64,000 nucleotides of DNA from Siphonobacter aquaeclarae (GCF_900103285.1 NZ_FNGS01000005.1:554579-618578); one strand, 5' to 3'. Shown: positions 35,800-44,720, numbered from the stretch's first letter. The notes: a model not told the origin generated them from the letters alone. Made by a program: numbers and translations.

Positions 35800-37245
35800 A
35801 TGAAAAAGACCGAATGGATGGAACTCGAGCAGGCTCATCACGACCAGATGAGCCGTCGTAACTTCCTCAGCCGAAGCAGCCTCGGGCTCGGCGCAGCCGC
35901 CCTGTCTTCGCTGCTGCCGGGTACCGCCGAAGCGTCGTCCGGCCATATGCCTCACTTTGCTCCCAAAGCGAAACGGGTTATTTACCTGTTCCAGAGCGGG
36001 GCGCCGTCGCACCTCGAATTGTACGACTACAAGCCGAAACTCGAGCAAATGTGGGGGCAGAACCTGCCCGAATCCGTCAGAAAAGGGCAACGCCTGACCG
36101 GTATGACAGCCGGACAGAGCGTCTTTCCGCTTGCCGCGTCGGCTTTCAAATTTCAGCAATACGGCCCGGGCCGCATGTGGATTTCTGAGTTACTGCCCCA
36201 TATCGCGAAAGTAGCCGGGGAGGCCACTTTCATCCGGAGTCTCCACACAGAAGCCATCAACCATGACCCGGCTGTGACGTTTTTTCAGACCGGCAGTCAG
36301 CAGGGAGGTCGTCCAAGCTTCGGGTCCTGGGTGAGCTGGGGTCTCGGCTCTGACAATCAGAATATGCCGGCCTTTGTGGTACTGTTGTCAAAAGGACGCG
36401 GCGGCGACCAGCCCTTGTATGCGAAACTATGGAGCAACGGATTTCTGCCTTCTGTACACCAGGGCGTTGTTTTTAGGTCAGGCCCGGACCCGGTATTCTA
36501 CCTGTCTAACCCGCAGGGCATTGACAAAACCTCCCGGCGACGTATGCTCGACGCCCTGGCCCGCCTCAACGCGGATCAGTTCAAGCAGGTACTCGACCCG
36601 GAAATCAACTCCCGCGTGGCCCAGTACGAGATGGCTTACCGGATGCAGACTGCTGTTCCGGAGACCCTCGACATCTCGAAAGAACCCGACTACATCTTCG
36701 ATATGTACGGTCCGGAATCCCGGGTACCGGGTACGTTTGCGGCGAACTGCCTCCTGGCGCGAAAGCTCATCGAAAAGGATGTGAAGTTTGTGCAACTCTA
36801 TCACCAGGGCTGGGATCAGCACGGCAACCTGCCGAACGATATCAAGGTGATGACGAAATCGGTGGACCAACCCTCCTCCGCCCTGATCTGGGACCTGAAG
36901 CAGCGCGGCCTGCTCGACGATACCCTCGTCATCTGGGGCGGGGAATTCGGCCGGACCAACTATTCCCAGGGTAAACTGACCAAAGAAAATTACGGGCGCG
37001 ATCACCATCCCCGCTGCTTTACCGTCTGGATGGCCGGCGCCGGGGTGAAGAAAGGCTTTGTTTTCGGAGAAACCGACGAGTTCGGCTACAACATTGCCCG
37101 TGACCCGGTACACGTGCACGACTTCCAGGCTACGATCATGCACCTTCTCGGCGTCGATCACGAGCGCATGACCTTCAAGTTTCAGGGAAGAAGATACCGG
37201 CTTACGGACGTGGCGGGTAAGGTTGTCAAACCGATACTTACCTGA
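35800..37245 (+). CDS. DUF1501 family protein with twin-arginine signal
   Basis: 481 residues. The N-terminus has the twin-arginine motif SRRNFL (Arg19-Arg20) and a hydrophobic stretch (SLGLGAAALSSLLPGTAEA), so it is exported folded by Tat. The body is the sulfatase/alkaline-phosphatase-like DUF1501 domain (VIYLFQSGAPSHLELYDYKP, LVIWGGEFGRTNYSQG, GRDHHPRCFTVWMAG). Metal-binding Asp and His residues of the fold appear retained, so a hydrolase role is plausible. It is cotranscribed with the cytochrome/DUF1553 gene and ends at a strong terminator. Confidence 0.93.
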   Translation: MKKTEWMELEQAHHDQMSRRNFLSRSSLGLGAAALSSLLPGTAEASSGHMPHFAPKAKRVIYLFQSGAPSHLELYDYKPKLEQMWGQNLPESVRKGQRLTGMTAGQSVFPLAASAFKFQQYGPGRMWISELLPHIAKVAGEATFIRSLHTEAINHDPAVTFFQTGSQQGGRPSFGSWVSWGLGSDNQNMPAFVVLLSKGRGGDQPLYAKLWSNGFLPSVHQGVVFRSGPDPVFYLSNPQGIDKTSRRRMLDALARLNADQFKQVLDPEINSRVAQYEMAYRMQTAVPETLDISKEPDYIFDMYGPESRVPGTFAANCLLARKLIEKDVKFVQLYHQGWDQHGNLPNDIKVMTKSVDQPSSALIWDLKQRGLLDDTLVIWGGEFGRTNYSQGKLTKENYGRDHHPRCFTVWMAGAGVKKGFVFGETDEFGYNIARDPVHVHDFQATIMHLLGVDHERMTFKFQGRRYRLTDVAGKVVKPILT

Positions 37246-37272
37246 TTCTGATACAGATACTGCTGATTTTAC

Positions 37273-37302
37273 GAACGCATCGATACGATGCGTTCTTTTT
37301 TT
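37273..37302 (+). terminator. intrinsic terminator after the DUF1553-DUF1501 operon
   Basis: Perfect 10-bp stem GAACGCATCG / CGATGCGTTC with a 3-nt ATA loop, then seven T. Confidence 0.93.
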
Positions 37303-37438
37303 GACCGGAAACGGAACATCCGCGACTCACCGGAGCCCGTAGATACGGAAACTGGCATTCTTTTTTCCGGGATAGTCCGGAAGTTCGGGGAAAAAGCGGT
37401 ACTTCGACCAACCGCCACCCAAAAACGCATCGAAACCT

Positions 37439-37954
37439 ATGAAAAAGCTCATAGTTCTGTTATTGCTCGGCGCTTCGCCGGCGATGGCACAGGACGCTAC
37501 CAAAAACCTGATCGGTAATCTGAGCAGCACAGCCGATTACTCGATCTTTGTCAACGCCCTGAACCTCAGCGGCGTATCCCAGACGCTCCGCACCGGAGGC
37601 CCGTATACCGTTTTCGCGCCAAACGATTTCTCCTACTATAAGCTGGCCGCCGGTTCGCTCGATAAGCTGTTGAAAGCAGAAAACCGGGATCTGCTGGCGA
37701 AGGTGATGTCGTATCACGTCGTGGCCGGTAAGTATACCGTCGCCAACCTGAAGGAAGCCATAGCAGCAGGTAACGGTAAGACAACGCTGAAAACCCTGGG
37801 CGGCAGCACCCTTCTTGCGACACAGATCGAGGGAGGTATTCTGCTGACGGACGAAAATGGCAATTCGGCGAAGATCGTCGTCGCCGACCAGGTAGCTGAA
37901 AACGGTATCTTTCACGGAGTAGATACGGTAATAACACCGAAGACAAGTCTTTGA
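37439..37954 (+). CDS. secreted fasciclin domain protein (copy 1)
   Basis: 171 residues: signal peptide MKKLIVLLLLGASPAMAQ and one FAS1 domain with H1 motif (GPYTVFAPNDFSYYKL) and H2 region (KVMSYHVVAGKYTVANL), ending GIFHGVDTVITPK. FAS1 domains mediate cell-surface or matrix adhesion. It is the first of three such genes within 2.5 kb. The gap upstream contains only the DUF1501 terminator. Confidence 0.93.
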   Translation: MKKLIVLLLLGASPAMAQDATKNLIGNLSSTADYSIFVNALNLSGVSQTLRTGGPYTVFAPNDFSYYKLAAGSLDKLLKAENRDLLAKVMSYHVVAGKYTVANLKEAIAAGNGKTTLKTLGGSTLLATQIEGGILLTDENGNSAKIVVADQVAENGIFHGVDTVITPKTSL

Positions 37955-38064
37955 CACTGGTTTTCAGGTACCCGTTTACACGGAAGCTATATTTTTTCGG
38001 TCCGGAAGCAGGGAGCTCGCCGGACGCCTGTTAACTTGCCGGTTTACTGTTTTACCCATTGTTT

Positions 38065-38712
38065 ATGGCAACCTGGTTTTTAGGCAAAATACGATACACC
38101 AAAGAAATCGAACCCGGCAAGTTCCAGACGATCACCGAAGCATACCTGCTCGACGCCGTTTCCTTTACCGATTCTGAAGCGCGGCTTTATGATCTGTTGG
38201 GAGACAACGCGCCGGATTTCCGCGTGACGAGCCTCGCTCCGATGAAAGTTCAGGAGGTCTTTCACGTAGAAGGCCCGGAGTTGAAGTGGTTCAAAGTGAA
38301 GATCGTCATCACGACCTTCGATGAAAAGACGAAGAAAGAGAAGAAATCCTCTTCCCTTTTTCTGGTCAACGCAGATTCTGTCAAGCAGGCCTATGACCGC
38401 GTCGAAGACCTGCTCGGACGCGTGGAGGATTATGAAATTACGGACGTCGGGCTGACGCCGATTCTGGAAGTAGTTCCTTATGAAGTAGATAATCAGCGGC
38501 TGGACACGCTTCGCCCGCTCGACGAGGCTGTTAATGCTTTCGAACGGGAAGAAAAAGATCCGTTCGCGCACTTCGAACAGAAGGAAACGGCATTTGAACG
38601 CTTACCGGAGCCTCCTTCTCCGGAAGCAGAAGGATCATTGCTGGCCGAAGAGAGCGATGACGAGCCGGAAGCCGAAGAAGAATCTTCGGATGAAGAAGAA
38701 ACAATCGGATAA
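38065..38712 (+). CDS. DUF4494 family protein with acidic tail
   Basis: 215 residues. The N-terminal about 150 residues are the Bacteroidota-specific DUF4494 (WFLGKIRYTKEIEPGKFQ, EAYLLDAVSFTDSEARLYD, VKIVITTFDEKTKKEKKSS). The last 55 residues are extremely acidic with Pro and Ser (for example EESDDEPEAEEESSDEEE), likely disordered. No function is known. It interrupts the fasciclin gene series but is cytoplasmic by sequence. ATG 38065 was preferred to the TTG at 38059. Confidence 0.9.
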   Translation: MATWFLGKIRYTKEIEPGKFQTITEAYLLDAVSFTDSEARLYDLLGDNAPDFRVTSLAPMKVQEVFHVEGPELKWFKVKIVITTFDEKTKKEKKSSSLFLVNADSVKQAYDRVEDLLGRVEDYEITDVGLTPILEVVPYEVDNQRLDTLRPLDEAVNAFEREEKDPFAHFEQKETAFERLPEPPSPEAEGSLLAEESDDEPEAEEESSDEEETIG

Positions 38713-38720
38713 TGACGACA

Positions 38721-38747
38721 GGAGTAGCCTCAGGCTGCTCCTTTTTT
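38721..38747 (+). terminator. intrinsic terminator after the DUF4494 gene
   Basis: GGAGTAGCC (38721-38729) pairs with GGCTGCTCC (38733-38741) through one T-G wobble and a 3-nt loop, followed by six T. It ends only 14 bases before the next ATG. Confidence 0.85.
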
Positions 38748-38760
38748 CCTCAACCTGATC

Positions 38761-39318
38761 ATGAAAAAGACCTTTGCTCCCCTCTGCCTGCTGGTCGTGA
38801 TGGCAGCCTGCATGCAAACTCCAACACGTTCGACGTCTACGCCGTCAACTGGCGGCGGTACTACTGCTACGCCCGGCGGACGGGAAAGCATCGTACAGGG
38901 AACGTCTGCTTCCCGGCAGCATACCCGGTTCTATCAGGCATTGCAGTCCTCGGGATTCATCAATACCCTGCAGGGTGCGGGGCCGTTTACGGTCTTCGCT
39001 CCAACGGATTCGGCTTTCGTGAAGTCCGGCGACCCCGGTCTGCTCGACCCTTCTCAGGTAACCCGGCTCCGCAAGGTTATGGCCTATCAGATCGTCACAG
39101 GCGTCTGGTATACGCGTAATATGCAGGAAGCGATTGACCGGGGTAACGGACGGGCGGAGCTCCAGACGCTGGCGGGGGAATCGCTCACGGTCACAAAAGA
39201 AGGAGACCGTTTTGCCGTTTCAGATAAGAAAGGACACAAAGGGTATATCGAGGCGCCGGATCTGGTGCGGAGCAACGGCGTGGTTCATGTAACCAGCGCG
39301 CTGTTTTTCCCGAACTGA
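38761..39318 (+). CDS. fasciclin domain lipoprotein (copy 2)
   Basis: 185 residues. Lipoprotein signal (LLVVMAAC, Cys at about residue 19), a Thr/Ser/Gly-rich linker (about 22-45) and one FAS1 domain (GPFTVFAPTDSAFVK; VMAYQIVTGVWYTRNM; GVVHVTSALFFP). Lipid anchoring and linker suggest display from the outer membrane. It is separated from the other two fasciclin genes by terminators or promoters, so the three are probably expressed separately. Confidence 0.92.
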   Translation: MKKTFAPLCLLVVMAACMQTPTRSTSTPSTGGGTTATPGGRESIVQGTSASRQHTRFYQALQSSGFINTLQGAGPFTVFAPTDSAFVKSGDPGLLDPSQVTRLRKVMAYQIVTGVWYTRNMQEAIDRGNGRAELQTLAGESLTVTKEGDRFAVSDKKGHKGYIEAPDLVRSNGVVHVTSALFFPN

Positions 39319-39339
39319 CGAATCGGTACCTGACTGTCG

Positions 39340-39347
39340 TATTTTTG
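39340..39347 (+). promoter_or_regulatory. candidate -7 box (TAnnTTTG)
   Basis: TATTTTTG matches the -7 consensus, 70 bases before the third fasciclin ATG. A second near match, TACCTTTC (39406-39413), lies only four bases before the ATG. Confidence 0.35.
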
Positions 39348-39383
39348 GTTTTTTTAAGAATTACATCCCAATTTTTTCACCTA

Positions 39384-39401
39384 AACTTGACCCGTCAAGT
39401 T
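39384..39401. promoter_or_regulatory. 18-bp palindrome, candidate operator of the third fasciclin gene
   Basis: AACTTGAC (39384-39391), two C, then GTCAAGTT (39394-39401): perfect 8-base arms. It sits between the two possible -7 boxes and 17 bases before the ATG at 39418, an arrangement typical of a dimeric repressor or activator site. No regulator gene is adjacent. Confidence 0.5.
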
Positions 39402-39417
39402 CTTATACCTTTCCTTC

Positions 39418-39945
39418 ATGAAAACGATCCAAACTGCTGCCCTGCTGCTGATCGCCGGCGCTTCCTTTGCTCAGGTCAAGCCGGCTGCCATTTCGATGAA
39501 CGCAAGCCGTGCCATTGTCGATAACGTAGTGCAGTCTCCTGCCCTTTCTGATTTTCTGGGCGCTATCAAGCAAACGGGCGTCAGCAATACGCTTACCGCT
39601 GCCGGTCCGTTTACGGTATTCGCACCGGTAGATTCTGCTTTCAATGCTCTTCCGGACGCTGAGAAGTTCCTCTCGAAAGACAATACGACAGCACTCCGCA
39701 AAGTAATGTTTCACCACGTCGTAACCGGCAAATGGCTGGCTTCGAACCTGGATGAAGCCATCAGGAAAAACGGTGGTAAAACGCAGCTGCGTACCCTCAC
39801 CGGTCAGGCATTGTACGTCACCAAAAAAGGAACGCAATTTGTGGTATCCGATGAAAAAGGAAATTCAGGTGTGATTCAGTATGCTGATCAGCCGCAGAAG
39901 AATGGGGTGGTTCACGTAATCAATACCGTCCTTTTCCCGAAATAA
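39418..39945 (+). CDS. secreted fasciclin domain protein (copy 3)
   Basis: 175 residues. Signal peptide MKTIQTAALLLIAGASFAQ and one FAS1 domain (GPFTVFAPVDSAFNALP; KVMFHHVVTGKWLASNLDEAI; NGVVHVINTVLFPK). It is more like copy 2 than copy 1 in the C-terminal half, pointing to local duplication. A palindrome precedes it and a 25-bp perfect hairpin follows its stop codon. Confidence 0.93.
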   Translation: MKTIQTAALLLIAGASFAQVKPAAISMNASRAIVDNVVQSPALSDFLGAIKQTGVSNTLTAAGPFTVFAPVDSAFNALPDAEKFLSKDNTTALRKVMFHHVVTGKWLASNLDEAIRKNGGKTQLRTLTGQALYVTKKGTQFVVSDEKGNSGVIQYADQPQKNGVVHVINTVLFPK

Positions 39946-39946
39946 A

Positions 39947-40020
39947 AGTCTGTGTATTCTGTGAAGTCTGTGAGAAAAATAAAATTCAAATTCTCACAGA
40001 CTTCACAGAATACACGGACT
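39947..40020. repeat. CTGTGAAGTCTGTGAG inverted repeat, copy 1
   Basis: A perfect 25-bp stem, 39952-39976 with 39991-40015 (arm starts GTGTATTCTGTGAAG and ends TCTGTGAGAA), with a 14-nt AT-rich loop; one mismatch away the pairing extends to 30 bases. It starts right after the fasciclin stop codon. The same arm sequence recurs at 56170-56194. Confidence 0.92.
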
Positions 40021-40023
40021 AAA

Positions 40024-40060
40024 AAGAAAAAGGGGCTGTCTCGGTATGAGACAGCCCCTT
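40024..40060 (-). terminator. intrinsic terminator of dnaK
   Basis: 13-bp stem AAGGGGCTGTCTC (40030-40042) / GAGACAGCCCCTT (40048-40060) with a 5-nt loop; on the minus strand it is followed by TTTTTCTTTTT. Confidence 0.93.
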
Positions 40061-40080
40061 CGCATTATTATCCGGTCGTA

Positions 40081-42009
40081 TTACTTCACTTCTTCGAAGT
40101 TTACGTCCTGTACGTCCTTGTCAGACGCGCCGGCATTCCCGCCGTCGGATTGGCCGTTGGTAGCTTCGCCACCCGGGTAGCCTGTCGGCTCGCCGCCGGC
40201 ATTGGCTGCGTTGTACATCTCAGTCGAAGCGGCAGCCCAGGCGTTGTTGAGGGCTTCGGAGGCGCTGTCGATCGCCGCAACGTCACCGGACTGGTGAGCC
40301 GTTTTCAGCGTTGTCAGAGCGCCTTCGATGGCTGATTTATTGCCTTCAGACAGCTTATCGCCATATTCTTTCAGTTGACGCTCTGTCTGGAAGATCAGGG
40401 AATCAGCCTGGTTGAGTTTCTCGATACGCTCACGTTCCGCTTTGTCGGCTTCTTCGTTGGCTTTCGCTTCATCCCGCATGCGCTGGATTTCGGCATCGCT
40501 CAGGCCGCTGGAAGCTTCGATCCGGATCTTTTGCTCCTTGCCCGTTGCCTTGTCTTTGGCAGAAACGTGCAGGATACCGTTGGCGTCAACGTCGAACGTT
40601 ACTTCGATCTGGGGTACGCCACGCGGGGCCGGAGGAATATCGCTCAGGTGGAAACGGCCGAGGGTCCGGTTCTGACTGGCCATGGGGCGCTCACCCTGGA
40701 GAACGTGGATCTCAACAGAAGGCTGGTTGTCAGACGCCGTTGAGAATGTTTCCGATTTCTTGGTCGGAATCGTCGTATTGGCCTCGATCAGTTTCGTAAA
40801 CACGCTGCCCATCGTTTCGATACCGAGTGACAGGGGGATTACATCGAGGAGGAGGACATCCTTCACTTCTCCGGTCAATACACCACCCTGAACCGCAGCG
40901 CCAATGGCTACCGCTTCATCCGGGTTGATGTTTTTCGAAGGCTTCTTACCGAAGAACTTCTCTACTTCTTCCTGTACTTTCGGAATCCGGGTAGAACCGC
41001 CGACGAGGATTACTTCATCGATTTCAGACGTATTCAGACCGGCATTTTTCATCGCCTTGCGAACCGGCTCCATCATGCGGGTGAAGAGTCCGTCTGCGAG
41101 TTGCTCAAACTTCGCACGGCTCAGCGTCCGCACCAGGTGCTTCGGAATGCCGTTTACCGGGAAGATATAGGGCAGGTTGATTTCCGTCTGTGAAGAAGAT
41201 GAAAGTTCAACCTTTGCTTTTTCTGCTGCTTCCTTCAGGCGTTGCAGGGCCATCGGGTCCTGACGAAGGTCTACGCCTTCATCTGCCTTGAATTCGCCTG
41301 CCAGCCAGTCGATAATGACCTGGTCGAAGTCGTCACCGCCGAGGTGAGTATCCCCGTCGGTTGATTTTACTTCGAATACACCGTCACCGAGTTCGAGGAT
41401 GGAGATATCGAACGTACCGCCACCGAGGTCAAACACGGCGATCTTCATGTCGGCGTGCTTCTTGTCGAGACCGAAGGCCAGTGCAGCGGCGGTCGGCTCG
41501 TTGATGATCCGCTTCACGTCCAGACCGGCGATCTGACCGGCTTCTTTCGTAGCCTGACGCTCGGCGTCGTTGAAGTATGCCGGAACCGTAATAACAGCTT
41601 CCGTAACGGTCTGGCCGAGGTAATCTTCGGCCGTCTGCTTCATTTTCGTGAGAATCTGCGCGGAAATTTCCTGCGGCGTGTACAGGCGGTCACCGATCCG
41701 TACGCGGGGCGTGTTGTTGGGGCCCTGTTCGACGACGTACGAAATGGAACGCATCTCATTTTGTACTTCGGAGAACTTTTTCCCCATAAACCGCTTGATA
41801 GAACTAATGGTGTTTACGGGGTTGGTGATGGCCTGACGCTTAGCGGGATCTCCTACCTTGCGCTCGCCGTTTCCGTTATCCATAAAGGCAACGACGGACG
41901 GTGTCGTGCGACGGCCTTCGCTGTTCGGAATAACAACGGGCTCGTTACCTTCCATCACCGCTACGCAGGAGTTCGTCGTACCTAAGTCAATGCCAATGAT
42001 TTTTCCCAT
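40081..42009 (-). CDS. dnaK: Hsp70 chaperone DnaK
   Basis: 642 residues, full length. It starts [21 protein letters not shown] with the phosphate-1 loop, carries the Hsp70 signatures [16 protein letters not shown] and [13 protein letters not shown], a substrate-binding domain ([15 protein letters not shown]) and a C-terminal helical lid with a Gly/Asn-rich end and DVNFEEVK tail. It is an ATP-driven protein-folding chaperone in the cytoplasm. dnaJ and grpE are not adjacent. No CIRCE element was found upstream. Confidence 0.98.
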   Translation of the reverse strand: MGKIIGIDLGTTNSCVAVMEGNEPVVIPNSEGRRTTPSVVAFMDNGNGERKVGDPAKRQAITNPVNTISSIKRFMGKKFSEVQNEMRSISYVVEQGPNNTPRVRIGDRLYTPQEISAQILTKMKQTAEDYLGQTVTEAVITVPAYFNDAERQATKEAGQIAGLDVKRIINEPTAAALAFGLDKKHADMKIAVFDLGGGTFDISILELGDGVFEVKSTDGDTHLGGDDFDQVIIDWLAGEFKADEGVDLRQDPMALQRLKEAAEKAKVELSSSSQTEINLPYIFPVNGIPKHLVRTLSRAKFEQLADGLFTRMMEPVRKAMKNAGLNTSEIDEVILVGGSTRIPKVQEEVEKFFGKKPSKNINPDEAVAIGAAVQGGVLTGEVKDVLLLDVIPLSLGIETMGSVFTKLIEANTTIPTKKSETFSTASDNQPSVEIHVLQGERPMASQNRTLGRFHLSDIPPAPRGVPQIEVTFDVDANGILHVSAKDKATGKEQKIRIEASSGLSDAEIQRMRDEAKANEEADKAERERIEKLNQADSLIFQTERQLKEYGDKLSEGNKSAIEGALTTLKTAHQSGDVAAIDSASEALNNAWAAASTEMYNAANAGGEPTGYPGGEATNGQSDGGNAGASDKDVQDVNFEEVK

Positions 42010-42123
42010 AATACTGTATTGTGTGTTAAGATTTTTCGTTTCAACAGATGCCTCTATCTCCTAAATCCCCGTGCCTGCTTCCGGCAAGACCGTCCTGTTC
42101 TGACACATTGACAGGCAAAAAAA

Positions 42124-42150
42124 GAACCTGCGGGGGTTTCCCGCAGGTTC
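42124..42150 (-). terminator. intrinsic terminator of the DUF937 gene
   Basis: Perfect 11-bp stem GAACCTGCGGG (42124-42134) / CCCGCAGGTTC (42140-42150), 5-nt loop; on the minus strand it runs into a seven-T tract. Confidence 0.9.
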
Positions 42151-42181
42151 GGTACCGATACCGGAAGTAGAAAAAGGCCGG

Positions 42182-42766
42182 TTATTTGTTACCGCCGAAG
42201 AGACCTCCGAGCAGTCCGCCAAGGCCGCCGCCGGAATTACCGCCAAGCAGGCTTCCGCCAATGTTCATGACGTCGTTCATATCGATTTTTCCGTCAGACA
42301 ACGCCGCTCCGATCTGGTTGAAATCAAAGCCCTGCGTTTGCTGCGGCGTCTGGGTGTTCGACAGGATCGAACCCATCGCTGAATTGAGGTCAATGGAGCT
42401 GTCGCCGTTATCGCCGATTTTGGAGATCAGCCCGCCGATAACCGAAGGAAGGACTGACGCGACGATTCCCTTTGCTGCCTGATTTTCAATGCCGAATTTC
42501 TCCATCAGTCCTTCGATCGCGTTTTGAGCGATTCCGGAAACGACCGGGTTACCCATCACCCCTGCTGCGCCCTGAGCCTGTTTGCCTGTCAGCAGACCGA
42601 TCAGCCCGCCGAGATTACCTCCTTCTGCTTCGTTCTTCAATCCATTGGCGATGGAGGAAAGGATTGTAGCCTGGGCAGAATCGTTGTATTGGTTCGGAAT
42701 GGCGGGGTTGTTGACGATGGCCTCCTGTGAATTATCCTTGATGAGGCCGAGCAGTTGTTCCAGCAT
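42182..42766 (-). CDS. DUF937 family protein
   Basis: 195 residues, small and rich in Gly, Asn, Ile and Leu. It begins MLEQLLGLIKDNSQEAI and contains repeated short helices (GLIGLLTGKQAQGAAGVMGN, SVLPSVIGGLISKIGDNGD) and a Gly-rich tail (GGGLGGLLGGLFGG). This matches DUF937/YidB-like proteins of unknown function. No signal peptide. ATG 42766 was chosen because the upstream extension is low-quality sequence across an A-rich leader. It is upstream of dnaK on the same strand, separated by its own terminator. Confidence 0.85.
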   Translation of the reverse strand: MLEQLLGLIKDNSQEAIVNNPAIPNQYNDSAQATILSSIANGLKNEAEGGNLGGLIGLLTGKQAQGAAGVMGNPVVSGIAQNAIEGLMEKFGIENQAAKGIVASVLPSVIGGLISKIGDNGDSSIDLNSAMGSILSNTQTPQQTQGFDFNQIGAALSDGKIDMNDVMNIGGSLLGGNSGGGLGGLLGGLFGGNK

Positions 42767-42949
42767 GATTGAAGTAGTTAGATTGGTTATTTGCCGAAGG
42801 GCAGGCAATGATAGGGGGATTTTTGGAAAAGAAAAAAAAACCTTTTTCCTTTCCTTCCTGCCGGAAACTACCTGCCTGGAAATCTGGCAGGCACCCGGTT
42901 TTTCCTCCGGCACAATTAAGCAGTTTCCTTTACACCATTACCCGATTCC

Positions 42950-43369
42950 ATGAACCGATCTGCCCTTTCCGACCTGCAACAGGACCTTACTACCCGGCTC
43001 CAGGGCCTTGTTTACCTCAGCGAATCCAACGCGCCGTTCTCCTTTCGCGCTCTTCCCGAATGGCAGGGTACCGGCGCGCCTGCGGTCGACGAACTGCGCC
43101 CTCTCCTCGATATCCCCGAAAAAACTCCGGTCAAATCCCTGAAAATCAATGCCTTTTTCAAGCCGCTAACCGCCCGCTTTGACTGGTTCGGGAAGGAAGA
43201 AGAAGCGATGGCTGTAAAGTTCGACTCACTGAAGGAATGGCTCTCCGGTCAACTCTCCGACTTGACCGTATTCAAGGCCGGCAAACGGGAAATAGATTAC
43301 TTTTTACTTGGAAAAACCATTGACAATCAATGGGTTTGCATCTCTACCCACGCAACGGAAACGGAGTAA
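42950..43369 (+). CDS. nuclease A inhibitor (NuiA)-like protein
   Basis: 139 residues. It resembles the NuiA family: LTTRLQGLVYLSESNAPFSF at the start, FFKPLTARFDWFGKEEEAM in the middle and DLTVFKAGKREIDYFLLGKT near the end. In Anabaena NuiA inhibits the sugar-non-specific nuclease NucA; in Bacteroidota the stand-alone homologues have no proven target. No nuclease gene is adjacent. Its 3' end overlaps the convergent 452-residue gene by 26 bases. Confidence 0.82.
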   Translation: MNRSALSDLQQDLTTRLQGLVYLSESNAPFSFRALPEWQGTGAPAVDELRPLLDIPEKTPVKSLKINAFFKPLTARFDWFGKEEEAMAVKFDSLKEWLSGQLSDLTVFKAGKREIDYFLLGKTIDNQWVCISTHATETE

Positions 43370-44702
43370 ACCGGTCTTCAAGCCGCAGCGCGCGTATCAG
43401 CCGGGCCTCATAGGGTATCTGCCGGAGCTGGGCCAGTTCCCGGCGAAGTATTGCTTCATCATACCCTGATAACCAATGTATTACCCAGCCAACTACGCCT
43501 TCCTTACCATACCTTCTGATGGCCGAGCGCAATTCTGAACGGAGCAGGTCCTCGTTTCTCCGCTGTTTCTGAATCAGCCAAAACAGCATCCGGCATCGAA
43601 TCACCTGGTCATTTTCACGGGAAGAGCGGCAGTTAAGTACCTCGTTGACCTCTCTAAGGGCCTGACTCAGCGCGCCTTCGTCGAACCATGCCTCGGCTGA
43701 TTCGAAAAGAAAGGTAAAGCGAATCCGGTCCTCCATCCCTTCCAGGCCCTTTCCATAGCGTTGCACAGTATCCTGCCGCAGGGTATTCAGCGGTTTTTTC
43801 AGCCCCTTGGCCTGTGTGAACGTATGGAGCAAAAACACCTGACGGGATGACGCATTTTTGCCTAAGTCCTCTAAAAAAGGTGTCATTTCGTCATATCTCC
43901 CCCACTCATACAATTCGGACAATACTTCATGCAGGAGGCGGTAATACCGGTCGGTCTCCTCTCCAGACAGCGTACGGCCCCGATAAGAGGCCGCGAGATC
44001 GAGTAAAACGCCGAGGCTGGCGGCCGAATCGCCGGTAATCCGTAGATACAGTGCCTGAAAATGCCGATGCAGACGGTCGTCAGCCCGACGGCTTTGCCGG
44101 ACCATCTGGCTTTCCTGCAAAACGAGGTCATGCAATTGCCGGATTTCCGCGTCCGTTCGTACGGTGCCCGCCTGCCGGTATCGGAAGGACAGTATTTCGA
44201 AGAGCTCGGCCTGGCGGCGAACATCGCGGCGGTTCTCCAGCAAAGTGGCCAGGCGCTCCTGCTTCCGGATCAATTCTTCCTCAGCCGCATTGCCAAATCC
44301 GGATTCCAACCAGACGTGCAGTTCTCCCTGTAATGCTTCGGCTTCGAGTATGGGTAGTGCCGCTTCCCGCGCCAGGTCGCCGGCCTTCCGCCAGGTTGCC
44401 AGACTTTGTGCCAGAAAACCCTTCCGGTGCCAGGTATCCGCATCGAGGAGCATATTCCGGACGACGCCCGTCCGGTCACGCAGGCTTTCCAGAATCAGGA
44501 CCTGCAGGTACTTCCGGGTAGGCTCCAGCTGCGGGAATTCCTTTTGCAGGGCCGCGTCGGAAGCCGGAGTCCAGGCAGGCAGTTCTTCCAGGCGCGTATA
44601 GAGTCGCAGGTACTGTCCCTCGGCAGCTTGCTGGCGGAAACGGCGGCGTTCTGCCTTGTCCATCCGCAGAATCAGGCGGTGGAGTTGTTCGGTTCCGGTC
44701 AT
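43344..44702 (-). CDS. helical repeat (TPR-like) hypothetical protein
   Basis: 452 residues, almost entirely alpha-helical and rich in Arg, Leu, Glu and Ala, without signal peptide or membrane segment. Paired helices of 30-40 residues suggest TPR/HAT-like repeats (for example AQSLATWRKAGDLAREAAL). No catalytic motif was recognised. It is divergent from ribokinase across a 160-base AT-rich region with a long palindrome close to its own start. Function unknown; a scaffold or regulator is possible. Confidence 0.75.
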   Translation of the reverse strand: MTGTEQLHRLILRMDKAERRRFRQQAAEGQYLRLYTRLEELPAWTPASDAALQKEFPQLEPTRKYLQVLILESLRDRTGVVRNMLLDADTWHRKGFLAQSLATWRKAGDLAREAALPILEAEALQGELHVWLESGFGNAAEEELIRKQERLATLLENRRDVRRQAELFEILSFRYRQAGTVRTDAEIRQLHDLVLQESQMVRQSRRADDRLHRHFQALYLRITGDSAASLGVLLDLAASYRGRTLSGEETDRYYRLLHEVLSELYEWGRYDEMTPFLEDLGKNASSRQVFLLHTFTQAKGLKKPLNTLRQDTVQRYGKGLEGMEDRIRFTFLFESAEAWFDEGALSQALREVNEVLNCRSSRENDQVIRCRMLFWLIQKQRRNEDLLRSELRSAIRRYGKEGVVGWVIHWLSGYDEAILRRELAQLRQIPYEARLIRALRLEDRFTPFPLRG

Positions 44703-44720
44703 CTATTCTCTTAAATTATC

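Noticed and set aside
37288-37518. Small open frame after the DUF1501 gene
   Set aside because: It begins inside the terminator and overlaps the start of the fasciclin gene in another frame; no coding features.
42010-42120. Heat-shock element before dnaK
   Set aside because: No CIRCE inverted repeat and no convincing alternative box; only short TGTCA repeats near 42100-42112 were seen.
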